Assembly (NCBI GenBank): GCA_002968845.1
Contig: PVBG01000001.1
Span: forward strand, 310,001-374,000
DNA length: 64,000 bases
Reading direction: 5' to 3'
Origin: Neorhizobium tomejilense
GTDB lineage: Bacteria > Pseudomonadota > Alphaproteobacteria > Rhizobiales > Rhizobiaceae
Of this stretch, positions 40,352 to 48,382 are shown piece after piece. The notes under the pieces are model-generated. The model was not told the DNA's origin. It saw only the letters and a list, made by a program, of their open reading frames with translations, and ran no database searches. Made by a program: the position numbers and the translations under genes. Position 1 is the first letter of the stretch, and each line of letters opens with the position of its first letter.

Positions 40352-41136
40352 ATGCGTTTTCGCATATTGGTAGCATGCGCCTATTTACTACTTGCACCTA
40401 TTTCTTATGCGGGCGCTACAGATTGGTCAGACCCAAAAGAAGTTTTTGGTTCCGACTGGGATTGTGGGCGGATGAGTTACGACAACGTCACCTTCAATAT
40501 GTGCAAAAAATGCTATGCCTCTGCCGGGCGTTTCATGTGGAAGGTTCCCCCTGGGGAAACATTGCTCAAGCCAAAGGGCGATCAATATGTCGGGCGCTGC
40601 GACAAAGCGCTGTTAGAAGAACCATCAGCAGTACCGCCGAAGAAGCCCAAGCCCACTGATTCTCAAACTTTGCCTCCGCCGCAGACGAATAGTGAAAGCG
40701 GAAATGGAAGCGGCCAAAATGATACGAGTAATCTGGAACGGAAGCTCGAAGAAATATTGAGAGAATCTCCAGAGAACCACCAATTAAGTCTCTGCAACAG
40801 ATCGTCTGATAAAACCCTCAGTCTCGCAATCCGCCACAAATATGATTCCAGAGGCCCACTCATGTTGTTGGATGGTTCGTTGTGCGGAACGATAGCTGTA
40901 AGCTTTTCAACTATACTCGCCCTAAGGGTGAGTCAGTGACCGTTTATATATTTGCCGAGAGTAAAAACTTTAAATGGGAAGGAAAAGGGGGAGATACGCT
41001 TTCCGTCTGTCTGACCAATGGCCGGTATTCAAGAGACGTGACGCTTGAGTCGTATACTTGCAAAGAAGGTGAAACGGCGAGGAAGTTTTTCCCTCTTCGG
41101 TTTTCCGGTAAAAAGGTACATACCCTTACGAACTAA
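40352..41136 (+). pseudogene. Exported DUF1036-like protein gene, frameshifted
   Basis: The first frame (40352-40939) starts MRFRILVACAYLLLAPISYAG, a signal peptide after a GGAGGGG site. A Cys-containing region (CKKCYASAGRFMW) and a Pro/Ser/Asn linker follow, then a DUF1036-type start (LCNRSSDKTLSLAIRHKYDSRGP). Another frame (about 40858-41136) continues it as THVVGWFVVRNDSCKLFNYT...VYIFAESKNFKWEGKGG...LESYTCKEGETARKFF. The break lies near 40855. Either the gene is inactivated, or a sequencing error or ribosomal slip restores it. The intact product would be about 260 residues, exported. A GTG start within the second frame is also possible. Confidence 0.6.
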
Positions 41137-41210
41137 TATAAACTGGCAGCCGTTACTAGGACTTCAAGGTATTTGGCCGATATTATTCTGTGGAGCCGAA
41201 GAGCAATCGA

Positions 41211-41645
41211 ATGACATCCGCTAAAGCGATTACGTCGATTTTCCTCATCGCCATCTCAACGTCACCGACCAATGCGCAGGGCGACGTTATTCGCACCGAG
41301 GACGACAAACTGAAAACCGTACATGTTAGGTGCCCGGCTGAAAATAACGGCGCTCTTGTTGTGGATACCCGCACCAAGAGCGGAACACTAGCGCGGCTTA
41401 CTGTTAGTTATACGGGTGATACCGCAAACAGTATGACTTACCAGAAAACTGACCATAACGGTGAATGGCAGATATTGGCATCGATAGACTACTCTGTCAG
41501 AAACATACCCGGAGCCACGGCCACAGGGAGTAAGGCTCTCAAGTTGAGTGAGGCAGTTCGAGTTAAGTATTGCAATGGTAATGCAACCGCGAGACGGAGG
41601 TTCGACGACTTCCTGATGGAAGATCGACGCGCTACCACCGACTAG
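41211..41645 (+). CDS. Small exported protein of the four-gene family (copy 1 of a close pair)
   Basis: The 144-residue product starts MTSAKAITSIFLIAISTSPTNAQ, a signal peptide. It aligns along its length with the equally long protein at 42327: VRCPAENNGALVVDTRTKSG against MKCPNENNGVFILNGRDKAG, ILASIDYSVRNIP against VLATIDFAIDNTS, and a C-terminal YCNGNATARRRFDDFL against VCNGDASQRRKFEEFL. Two Cys are conserved and could form a disulfide. No known domain is recognised. A related protein lies between the two on the other strand. Confidence 0.7.
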   Translation: MTSAKAITSIFLIAISTSPTNAQGDVIRTEDDKLKTVHVRCPAENNGALVVDTRTKSGTLARLTVSYTGDTANSMTYQKTDHNGEWQILASIDYSVRNIPGATATGSKALKLSEAVRVKYCNGNATARRRFDDFLMEDRRATTD

Positions 41646-41689
41646 GGTTCGCCCTCGCAATAACAAAATTCGTGCTCGGAGGCCCGAGG

Positions 41690-42145
41690 TTACGGGGTAT
41701 CCATGTACTTTTTCTGCCGCTCAATCATCAAAAAATACCGTTGACGCTCCCTCTCGGGCGCAAGGCATACGCCTCTCCGCATCATTCCAGTTTTCGCGAG
41801 GACGGTCTCGGCAAATTCTTTTATGTTTGGATCAGTTTCCGTCTCCAGATTCTCGGCGCTGAAGTAAGTTTCGAAATTGCCATGACCTTCTGCTGCCGCT
41901 ACTTCCACTTTTATTGCCGATGCGCCGTCGTAGATGATCGTGGTTCTGTCTCGCTGTCCAAGTCTATTGGCACGGATTAGCTCCAGTTTGCCCCCTTTTG
42001 TACTTGGACACGATAGTTGTATGTCATGAAGATCGGTACCGGATGTATCCTCAGCGCACGTCCCTGACGCTGCCAGGAACGACAGCGTAATCCAAGTAAG
42101 CCGCATCGACCACTTCGTTCCAACAAGTACAATATCGCCTCCCAT
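41690..42145 (-). CDS. Small exported protein of the four-gene family
   Basis: The roughly 151-residue product has a long N-terminal region before a signal-peptide core (MRLTWITLSFLAASGTCAED). The mature part reads IQLSCPSTKGGKLELIRANRLG, the same CP...GG...L pattern as its neighbours, and ends in a Cys-containing helix (GVCLAPERERQRYFLMIERQ). ATG 42145 has GGAAGAGG upstream; ATG 42106 is a plausible shorter start. It lies between its two nearest relatives but in the opposite direction. Function unknown. Confidence 0.65.
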   Translation of the reverse strand: MGGDIVLVGTKWSMRLTWITLSFLAASGTCAEDTSGTDLHDIQLSCPSTKGGKLELIRANRLGQRDRTTIIYDGASAIKVEVAAAEGHGNFETYFSAENLETETDPNIKEFAETVLAKTGMMRRGVCLAPERERQRYFLMIERQKKYMDTP

Positions 42146-42326
42146 CTTCAGCGCCTCTTCCTTTTCGCCTACCAACTCTTAACCTGTAGACTAGCTTGAC
42201 GTCCAATCGCGTCAACATACATCGGTTGGATTGGGCGCTGTCTTGAAATTTCTGAGCCGGTGGATGTCCTTTGAGACAAAGCTTATATAAAACAAAGCTG
42301 ACGCCAGGAAAATCGAAGGTTATCCG

Positions 42327-42761
42327 ATGACAGCAGGTGAGTTGCTCGCCACTATTATCACAGTGGCCATATGGACAACGCCGACCTTTGCACAAACTGA
42401 ATCGATGCGCACAGGCGAAGAAAGACAAATACCGATTGAGATGAAATGCCCAAATGAAAATAATGGTGTGTTCATTCTAAACGGCCGTGACAAGGCAGGG
42501 AACTCAACACGACTTATAGTCAACTATAAGGGTGATGTCCCTCAAAGCATGAAGCACTCCAGGGCAGAGCGTAACCAGCCTTGGGAAGTCCTGGCAACAA
42601 TTGACTTTGCCATCGATAACACATCTGAGGATATCGTAACCGGTGGAAAGGCCATAAAGTTAGCTGAGGTGATCAGGAAAAGAGTGTGCAATGGGGATGC
42701 CAGCCAAAGGCGTAAATTTGAAGAGTTTCTAAAGCGAAATCGTGAAATTACCAACCGCTGA
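42327..42761 (+). CDS. Small exported protein of the four-gene family (copy 2 of a close pair)
   Basis: The 144-residue product starts MTAGELLATIITVAIWTTPTFAQ, a signal peptide. It is a diverged duplicate of the 41211 gene (see there), with roughly 40 percent identity by eye and the same two Cys. The conserved central KGDVPQSMKHSRAERNQPWEVLATIDFAIDN suggests a small beta-sheet domain. It lies directly upstream of a zinc-ribbon gene. No function can be proposed beyond export. Confidence 0.7.
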   Translation: MTAGELLATIITVAIWTTPTFAQTESMRTGEERQIPIEMKCPNENNGVFILNGRDKAGNSTRLIVNYKGDVPQSMKHSRAERNQPWEVLATIDFAIDNTSEDIVTGGKAIKLAEVIRKRVCNGDASQRRKFEEFLKRNREITNR

Positions 42762-42807
42762 ATGTTCGGACGACTTTGAAACTTGAGAGTTCTTGCTGGG
42801 GGAAGGA

Positions 42808-43143
42808 ATGACGAGAGCTGTATGCATAAAATGCGGGGAAACGAAATGGGGATGCTGGACTGCTTGTCACTCATGCGGACACGCCCCACACGGAGAGACC
42901 GAGCTGGCCGATTCCCTTTTTTTATCGGACCAGATGATTGATGAGGAGGAAGACCTCGTTGCGGTCGCAGAGTACATCAAAGAAAACGGGGCTGTTCCAG
43001 TAGTCGCGGCTGCGTTCCGTCATGCGCTCGCGACCGTGCGTAAAAGCCAAGCGGGCTTAACAAAACGTGGCCTTCTTCCTGCTGATCCAGAGACTTTTAC
43101 CAGCACGATCCTCCGGCACGAGATAGCAGCCCCAGATGGATGA
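42808..43143 (+). CDS. Zinc-ribbon protein, immunity-cluster type
   Basis: The 111-residue protein opens MTRAVCIKCGETKWGCWTAC and then HSCGHAP, giving CxxC...CxxxCxxCG, a zinc ribbon. It continues with ELADSLFLSDQMIDEEED and a helical C-terminal half. The start is uncertain, as the GGGGGAAGG stretch lies only a base or two from the ATG; a TTG at 42793 is the alternative. Proteins of this design occur near toxin-immunity genes, but the family has no verified role. Confidence 0.65.
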   Translation: MTRAVCIKCGETKWGCWTACHSCGHAPHGETELADSLFLSDQMIDEEEDLVAVAEYIKENGAVPVVAAAFRHALATVRKSQAGLTKRGLLPADPETFTSTILRHEIAAPDG

Positions 43144-43288
43144 GGGGGCGAGATTGCCAGGCTCGCCATGTCGATGAGGGGCAGTTCACAGGGATGAGTG
43201 ACGGGACAATGTCCTCATCGAGCGGCTATGGCCCTCGGCCTGGTTGCGAGACGGGCGATTTCTTTACGGTTCCTCCAACCGTGAGGGG

Positions 43289-43998
43289 TTCCTTTTGCCT
43301 TTTCGTGATCGGCAAGTGACCTAATTACCCCCGGATGAGACCGCCTTGCGATAACTGCCATAACACCGGATGGGTGTGCGAGAACCATTCACACAGCCCA
43401 TGGACAGGCGAGTACGCTTGCGACTGTGGTGGCGCTGGAAAGCCTTGTGTCGTCTGTAATTTCGCGGACGAGTCGAACGAACCCGACTATACGGGGTTAT
43501 TAGAGACATGGGAGACACTTGCCGAAAACGCGGAGCATCCAATGGATCGCCAATATGAGGCTTGGGAACTGGAACTGATCAAATCGAATCAGGCGAATAT
43601 CACCGTGTACGAAGACTTTTTGCGATCAATCGATGATGGCGAAAGGATCGTCATTCCTGATGTCGGCGATGTGACCGAGCAAGAGCGCAAGAAGGCCGGA
43701 TGGTTCCTCGCTTATCACAAGGCCAACCTTCTGAAATTGCGTGAAGGCGCAGCCAACGATAACGAACCTCCGATGGACGAAGAACTGGCCGACTTGATCG
43801 CTGGTGATTGGTGACCTGAGTTAACCGGGTCGCCGCGTGTGGGAGTATGAACCTATCCATTGTAAGATAATCGCGGGGTCCAATAGGGCGGCGGAGAGGG
43901 GGGGGTCGAATCCCATTAACGGCATAGAAGGCCTCCGGGGGACGCACCGTTACTCCTCTCCACGATCTATGATCGTCAAGGTGGCGTCATTCGCAGCT
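43289..43998. repeat. Large direct repeat 1, left copy
   Basis: About 710 bases that recur at 53928-54640 in the same orientation with roughly 90 percent identity. The repeat covers the whole zinc-ribbon gene at 43335, the following spacer and the last 15 or so codons of the minus-strand gene at 43950. In the right copy only that short tail of the 43950 gene survives, which indicates that this left copy is the more complete and probably the older arrangement. Confidence 0.85.
43335..43814 (+). CDS. DnaJ-type zinc-ribbon protein, duplicated
   Basis: The 159-residue protein starts MRPPCDNCHNTGWVCENHSH and continues CDCGGAGKPCVVC, four CxxC-like knuckles reminiscent of the DnaJ Cys-rich domain. 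Thereafter it is helical and acidic, ending NDNEPPMDEELADLIAGDW. A near-identical copy is at 53974-54453. The start has no clear Shine-Dalgarno site; the ATG is preceded by ACCCCCGG. Small zinc-ribbon proteins are frequent in such arrays, but I know no function for this one. Confidence 0.75.
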   Translation: MRPPCDNCHNTGWVCENHSHSPWTGEYACDCGGAGKPCVVCNFADESNEPDYTGLLETWETLAENAEHPMDRQYEAWELELIKSNQANITVYEDFLRSIDDGERIVIPDVGDVTEQERKKAGWFLAYHKANLLKLREGAANDNEPPMDEELADLIAGDW

Positions 43999-44261
43999 CC
44001 GTAGATGAAACATTCAACAGAGGGCCAGATTGCAACCCTACTGATCCGGATATCACCTTGGGTAAGGACGATGGTGTACCATTGCTCCGAGCGCTTCACC
44101 TCTTTGACGATAAGGGGGTGGTTTCCAAGGGAAACGTTGACCTTCACCTCGGTCCAAGCGGTGATTGCACCATCTTCGAAAACGAGAACGGCGTCATATT
44201 TTGCCTTGTGGTGAATCTGTCGCAGCTCTTTTCCCACAAGTCGTTCGGCTATTCGGTCCAT
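43950..44261 (-). CDS. Small cytosolic protein of unknown function
   Basis: The 103-residue protein MDRIAERLVGKELRQIHHKA has strong alternating beta pattern (AVLVFEDGAITAWTEVKVNVSL, WYTIVLTQGDIRISRVAIW) and no signal peptide. The last codons (NDATLTIIDRGEE) are also found, truncated, in the right copy of repeat 1 at 54593-54640. It resembles the size and style of immunity proteins nearby, but I recognise no named family. Confidence 0.6.
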   Translation of the reverse strand: MDRIAERLVGKELRQIHHKAKYDAVLVFEDGAITAWTEVKVNVSLGNHPLIVKEVKRSEQWYTIVLTQGDIRISRVAIWPSVECFIYGAANDATLTIIDRGEE

Positions 44262-44365
44262 GTGTTGCTTACTTAAATCCTGATCTTCTACCCTGCTGCC
44301 CGGTGTCCGCTATCGCGCATCAGGGTCAATACGGCCGTAGGACTGCGGACTTCAAAGATTCGATG

Positions 44366-44662
44366 TCAAATGTAGTCAATCGATTGGCCGGGCTGACTGT
44401 AGCCGTATATCCGGAAGCCTTCGGCGGTTTCCGCTCCTGGCAGGTGTATCTGGTGCAGGGCTACACGAACAATATTCCGTTGCGACTCTTCAACGAGAAT
44501 ATCCAAGTGCAGAATATCACCATAGCCACCCTCTGATAGATGATAGAACCATTCTCGATCCGGCACGGACCGATAACCGTTTTTCGAGAAAGTGGTCCAA
44601 GCGGGTGGGAATTCCATCTTGTACATCGCCTCCCGCAGTTCATTCCACTTTGTATTATTCAT
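44366..44662 (-). CDS. DUF6678-like small protein
   Basis: The 98-residue protein starts MNNTKWNELREAMYKMEFPP and continues WYxxL-like segments EWFYHLSEGGYGDILHLDIL and IHLPGAETAEGFRIYGY. To my recollection this matches DUF6678, a family of small proteins found with polymorphic toxin/immunity genes. No signal peptide, so it is cytosolic. The ATG at 44662 is chosen as it opens the conserved MNNTKW. Assignment is from memory of the pattern and is moderate. Confidence 0.55.
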   Translation of the reverse strand: MNNTKWNELREAMYKMEFPPAWTTFSKNGYRSVPDREWFYHLSEGGYGDILHLDILVEESQRNIVRVALHQIHLPGAETAEGFRIYGYSQPGQSIDYI

Positions 44663-44714
44663 CACGGGAAGCATGAGGCACCTAAGCTCCGAGGTCTCTT
44701 GTTGGGCAGGGCGG

Positions 44715-45047
44715 CTAAGCGGCTCTGGGCACGATCACAAAGTACACGCCCCCGCGTGGATAATTTCTCACGTAGACTTTTGCCGCGAGGGCGCTGGACG
44801 ACACTGGATTACCTTCCAGTGATGGGACAGGCTCGAAGTGCCAGTTATCATACGTGTGACTGTAGCTCTCCTCCGGCCCGTTCAGCACGTCTCCGCCAAG
44901 AACAATGAAGTTGGCATCACATAAGGAGTCAAACGCGGTGAGAGCCTGATCTTTAGTCAGGGCCCAGTTGCGGTGTTCTGGCCCCAGCCAGACCCCAACC
45001 GACAATATTCGATCTGCTTGATCTGACCAGATTGTCTGCAGTGTCAT
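44715..45047 (-). CDS. Imm40-like immunity protein
   Basis: The 110-residue protein contains SVGVWLGPEHRNWALTKDQALTAFDSL, then IVLGGDVLNGPEESYSHTYDNW, and a final AAKVYVRNYPRGGVYFVIVP. WAL plus GGDV plus a Tyr-Asp-x-Trp is the pattern of Imm40, an immunity family of polymorphic toxins. It is predicted to be cytosolic, where it would neutralise an incoming toxin. No partner toxin is adjacent. Start at MTLQTIW (45047). Confidence 0.55.
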   Translation of the reverse strand: MTLQTIWSDQADRILSVGVWLGPEHRNWALTKDQALTAFDSLCDANFIVLGGDVLNGPEESYSHTYDNWHFEPVPSLEGNPVSSSALAAKVYVRNYPRGGVYFVIVPRAA

Positions 45048-45149
45048 TCCTGAATTCCCGCGCAAATAGCTTGAAAGGCGCTTGCTCTATTGCGATGCGT
45101 GTGATGATGCAAATATCATGATTTTGATTTGGATAAGTTACGGGTGCCG

Positions 45150-45482
45150 ATGAAATTTCAACTTTGTCCATGCTGCAAGCTCCCGACGTTGGAACGACGA
45201 AACACGTTCGAAGTATGTGTCGTCTGTTTCTGGGAGGACGATAGTCAAGACGATCCGCACGCCGATGAAGTTTGGGGTGGGCCGAATGGGGATTATTCGC
45301 TAACTCGCGCACGCAACAATTTCGCAAGCCATTTTCATATGTACGATGCCGGGAAAGCCATTTCCCAAGTCGAGTTCCCCAGTGCCGCGAGGAAGCGTTT
45401 ACTGGAGTATGTTCAATCAAGCCCGACCCCAATCAACGGTGCCGAACTGGCAACATTGATCGAAGATTGGTACGAACCCTGA
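45150..45482 (+). CDS. CPCC family cysteine-rich protein
   Basis: The 110-residue protein opens MKFQLCPCCKLPTLERRNTF, then CVVCFWEDDSQDDPHADE and GGPNGDYSLTRARNNF. The CPCC and CxxC pairs plus WEDD and GPNG identify the Cys_rich_CPCC family, a zinc-binding family often encoded among toxin-immunity genes. Its role is not established. An upstream TTG is a possible longer start. Confidence 0.82.
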   Translation: MKFQLCPCCKLPTLERRNTFEVCVVCFWEDDSQDDPHADEVWGGPNGDYSLTRARNNFASHFHMYDAGKAISQVEFPSAARKRLLEYVQSSPTPINGAELATLIEDWYEP

Positions 45483-45516
45483 AATAGAGCCGAGGGTTGG
45501 GTTATAGCCTGATCCC

Positions 45517-45849
45517 ATGACGCGCCCGCTAACAAAATTCGCTTGCCTCGATTGCCATCGGGTTTTCAAACGCCCCGCCGATGCTACACAAAAGACGTGC
45601 CCCCGTTGCTCGGGCATCACCTACCGGACTGGATCGGATTTCCGTCCGCCGTCACCCGCCGATAACAAGGGTTGGGCTGTGGCGGCTTTCCTCATTTCGA
45701 GAGGCTTCCCATATTATCGGCTTGGGGTGCAGTATCCTTCGACCCTGAAGGAAGCACAGAAATTTGTCGTAGAAAACGCTGCCTTGGCCATCAACATGAC
45801 CAACAACCGGTCCGTCCCGCTGCACTGGCCCAGAGATCATAGAGTATAA
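45517..45849 (+). CDS. Zinc-ribbon protein of unknown function
   Basis: The 110-residue protein begins MTRPLTKFACLDCHRVFKRP and has a second pair CPRCSG, giving a two-knuckle zinc ribbon, followed by a helical segment (GWAVAAFLISRGFPYYRLG) and a Tyr/Pro-rich end. It follows the CPCC gene by 34 bases on the same strand, suggesting a small operon of Cys-rich proteins. No named family beyond zinc ribbon. Confidence 0.65.
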   Translation: MTRPLTKFACLDCHRVFKRPADATQKTCPRCSGITYRTGSDFRPPSPADNKGWAVAAFLISRGFPYYRLGVQYPSTLKEAQKFVVENAALAINMTNNRSVPLHWPRDHRV

Positions 45850-45898
45850 AGTCGGCTGCCCACTGCAGTTGATCCGGGGCGGGCCACCGCAATCTTCT

Positions 45899-46459
45899 TT
45901 AGGCACGGCGGAATGAAGCCCGCACTTTCTCTAATAATTCGGGGTCGTTTTCCAGGAGTTCTTGCTGGAACCAGGTGCTTCGACCAGGCCACAGTTCAAG
46001 CCGCTCGGTGTCTTTTTGTGCGGCGCGGATCATCGAGGTATAGAAGTTCTTGAGTGCCACCGAAGGGGGGATGTGGGCGTCTTTCAAGACAAAGAAACTT
46101 TGGTAGCCGATAGTCAGCCGGAAAGCAGGTTTTGAAGTTTGCCGCAGCGGAAACGTCAGCATCTTCAAGTGGCCGCAACCTTCAAACTGATCGACAACGG
46201 AAATCTCTTTGCCGTCGACGAAGGTATGCTTGATGGTGAATTCATCCGATGCGAAAGAGGAATGTTTGATGAAAAGCTGGTGGAACCGTGCGTTCACGAG
46301 GCCCAGCAAAGAGTTATCGGGCGGACCAGCAAAGGGCAGTCTTCCGTCACTGGCAATGACACAGTCCGATAGCCAATCTCTGATGAAGCTGTGGGTTCGG
46401 TCTTCTGATAGTACAAATTCGGTGTCAGCCACCGGCTTTCTCCAATCATCCGTCTGCAA
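45899..46459 (-). CDS. Protein of unknown function
   Basis: The 186-residue frame starts at TTG (MQTDDWRKPVADTEF) and shows no signal peptide. It contains FIKHSSFASDEFTIKHTFVDGKEI, a compact beta-rich core, and a C-terminal helix (ELLENDPELLEKVRASFRR). No start codon with a clear ribosome site is visible and the start may be wrong. It is a cytosolic protein, possibly another immunity protein by context only. Confidence 0.5.
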   Translation of the reverse strand: MQTDDWRKPVADTEFVLSEDRTHSFIRDWLSDCVIASDGRLPFAGPPDNSLLGLVNARFHQLFIKHSSFASDEFTIKHTFVDGKEISVVDQFEGCGHLKMLTFPLRQTSKPAFRLTIGYQSFFVLKDAHIPPSVALKNFYTSMIRAAQKDTERLELWPGRSTWFQQELLENDPELLEKVRASFRRA

Positions 46460-46642
46460 CGCTTAGCTGTTGTGCTGATCGTTTCGACCCGTTGTGGTCT
46501 CCGCCCACTACATCTATCATTGCCGCTGCGCGATTACAGCGGCGCGGAGACACGGCAGGCAAAGTGCGGGTGATGAGTATCCAGCGGGAATCATCACGAA
46601 CGGCGAAATCACGAGGGCTGCAATGCAGCGCTAAGCTGCAGC

Positions 46643-47059
46643 CTACTTGGCTGGGCGAACGTCCATTCCGTCGTAGGTAACGTCTTTATGGTCCTTGGCT
46701 AAACTTTCGAAAGCGCTATTTCTGGTATAGAGCGTGTCGACTGTGTGGCGTTCAACCCTTTCCACGTGCAGCTGCCATTCTACGGCCTCCTGTTGAGCCT
46801 TTGGCTCACGCTCTCGGATTTCGACCAGCCGATATCCATCGCGCTCTAATACAACGGCTATTTTTTCCAATTCGCGTTTGCCACGGCTGGTGAAGAAATA
46901 GCCCCAAAGCATATTCCCGTTGATACTCCAGGTCGTCTGGGCCTGAATGCCAGCGAACATCTCTTCCAATTGAGCCCTTGGAATGTGCTGCTGTTGAGAG
47001 ATAGCCGGGCTTCCAACAAATCCGGCAAAAAGAGCCACTAAGAAGATTGACTTTCCCAC
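46643..47059 (-). CDS. Exported RraB-like domain protein
   Basis: The 138-residue protein has a signal peptide (MGKSIFLVALFAGFVGSPAIS) followed by a region like the RraB fold: YFFTSRGKRELEKIAVVLERDGYRLVEI, WQLHVERVERHTVDTLY, and a final DHKDVTYDGMDVRP. RraB normally inhibits RNase E in the cytoplasm; here an RraB-type domain is exported, which is unusual and consistent with neutralising a toxin in the periplasm. The family call is from pattern resemblance. Confidence 0.55.
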   Translation of the reverse strand: MGKSIFLVALFAGFVGSPAISQQQHIPRAQLEEMFAGIQAQTTWSINGNMLWGYFFTSRGKRELEKIAVVLERDGYRLVEIREREPKAQQEAVEWQLHVERVERHTVDTLYTRNSAFESLAKDHKDVTYDGMDVRPAK

Positions 47060-47398
47060 GAAGACGCCCTGCCCAGTCAGATCGATTTATGTCTGAGATG
47101 GATGAAGGAATGCGGCGACAATATCAACCATCTGCCGGTCCAATTCCTTCGTTGATGGACGCACGCTCATTGCCATGATCCATCGGCCGGTAACTGGAAC
47201 TTCGGGCCAGCTGCGACCATTGCCGCCGACCACTTAGCTTGATATCCGTTGTGAATTGCTGGGAACCATGCGTTGATTCCGTTCTCGATTCTGAAACTAC
47301 TACAGAGGTCATCGTCGCAGGTTATTCGCCCGGACGTCCCGTTTTTCTGTGTAGGACGTGTCCTTGGACCGCCAAGTTCGTGGTCCTTTAGTGGGGAC
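47060..47398 (-). other. Region with short minus-strand frames, no confident gene
   Basis: On the minus strand a frame 47167-47400 ends FRIENGINAWFPAIHNGYQ...LPADGSW, and a following frame (MAMSVRPSTKELDRQMVDI) overlaps its stop, ending at 47087. Both have plausible codon use but are short and unrecognised; they may be the remains of a gene. The first overlaps the start of the plus gene at 47399. Confidence 0.3.
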
Positions 47399-47785
47399 AT
47401 GGTCGCTTTTGACAGCCTTCTCGACTACCACGGAAACATTCAGGTCGCGATTTGGGTTCGCGGGGGGCAGGTAATGGTTCGTCGAGTCGGGGTTCGCATG
47501 TGGACTGCGACCACCGGCCTTCCGGAGCCGAAGCAAGGCAAATTGAAATACGCGCCCCGCCGGTATGTTAACTTTGATGGCTTCAGACCTGGGTTATCGG
47601 TCAATGAGGCAAAGGCACTTCTTGCAAGAGCTTCGGTCACGTTCACTGAAACTTCGGTCGCGGATGCTTCGGAGACTGTGGTTCTGCTTAAGCTTTCGAA
47701 TAACACTGAACTTCATTTCTTCCTGATGGAGGGGAGACCTTCGTTGGCAGAGATTCAAGCATACTCAGAAAATAAAGGCTTCTAG
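47399..47785 (+). CDS. Protein of unknown function
   Basis: The 128-residue product starts MVAFDSLLDYHGNIQVAIWV. It has several beta strands (VMVRRVGVRMWTATTG, VVLLKLSNNTELHFFLM) and an Arg/Lys-rich centre. No signal peptide, so cytosolic. The upstream in-frame ORF begins in a region with no conserved features, so this ATG is preferred; its ribosome site (GTGGGG) is close and weak. Context suggests an immunity role, unsupported by family match. Confidence 0.5.
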   Translation: MVAFDSLLDYHGNIQVAIWVRGGQVMVRRVGVRMWTATTGLPEPKQGKLKYAPRRYVNFDGFRPGLSVNEAKALLARASVTFTETSVADASETVVLLKLSNNTELHFFLMEGRPSLAEIQAYSENKGF

Positions 47786-47920
47786 CGCTCCCCGGGAATT
47801 GGTCCGCCTCGGGGGCAGACTGAAGCCACGCCGCTGATGCGCCGATTGCGGTCATCGAAAAAAGATGCTGCTATAGAGCGGTGGAACCTTCGAACTTGTT
47901 TGAGAGCAATAACAACATCC

Positions 47921-48382
47921 ATGGCAGCTTGGCAGTTCGCTCTTGACCTGATCCCGTCTGCGGCAGCAGGGGTCGACGGCGTAGTAGCCGCGCGGATGAC
48001 TCGCGGCCAACTCGATGAGGTTGAACTCCGCTTCTCGCCGTCAGTCACTAGCGCCATTTTCGAACGCGTCGGCATGATGTTGCTGGAAACGAAATCCTGG
48101 TCCCCTGATCTTCGCATTTGGGGTGACGAGAAGGTTGATGACGTGCAGATTTGGCTTCGTGGCACAGAGATTGAACATGTGCAGTTTCGACTGAATGTGG
48201 CTGATCCGCGCATACCTCTAATGGAGGAAATTTGTTCTCTGGCACGTGAAGTCAGCTGTGTGTTGGCGACCCGGGCGGGTGCCATCCTTCGGCCCCACCC
48301 CGAAGTCGTTCTTAGAGCGATCACACGGTCCGAAGCTGCTCGCTTCGTAAGAGACCCGGAAGAATATCTGGAAAAGAGATGA
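47921..48382 (+). CDS. Cytosolic protein of unknown function (immunity-cluster type)
   Basis: From ATG 47921 the 153-residue product starts MAAWQFALDLIPSAAAGVDG and ends with RSEAARFVRDPEEYLEKR. The WxFxLxLIP opening, a DLRIWGDEKVDDVQIWLRGTEIEHVQFRLNV segment and the terminal RFVRDPEEYL recur in small proteins annotated near toxin genes in other bacteria, to my recollection. No domain name is certain. The stop overlaps the next gene by four bases (ATGA). Confidence 0.6.
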   Translation: MAAWQFALDLIPSAAAGVDGVVAARMTRGQLDEVELRFSPSVTSAIFERVGMMLLETKSWSPDLRIWGDEKVDDVQIWLRGTEIEHVQFRLNVADPRIPLMEEICSLAREVSCVLATRAGAILRPHPEVVLRAITRSEAARFVRDPEEYLEKR

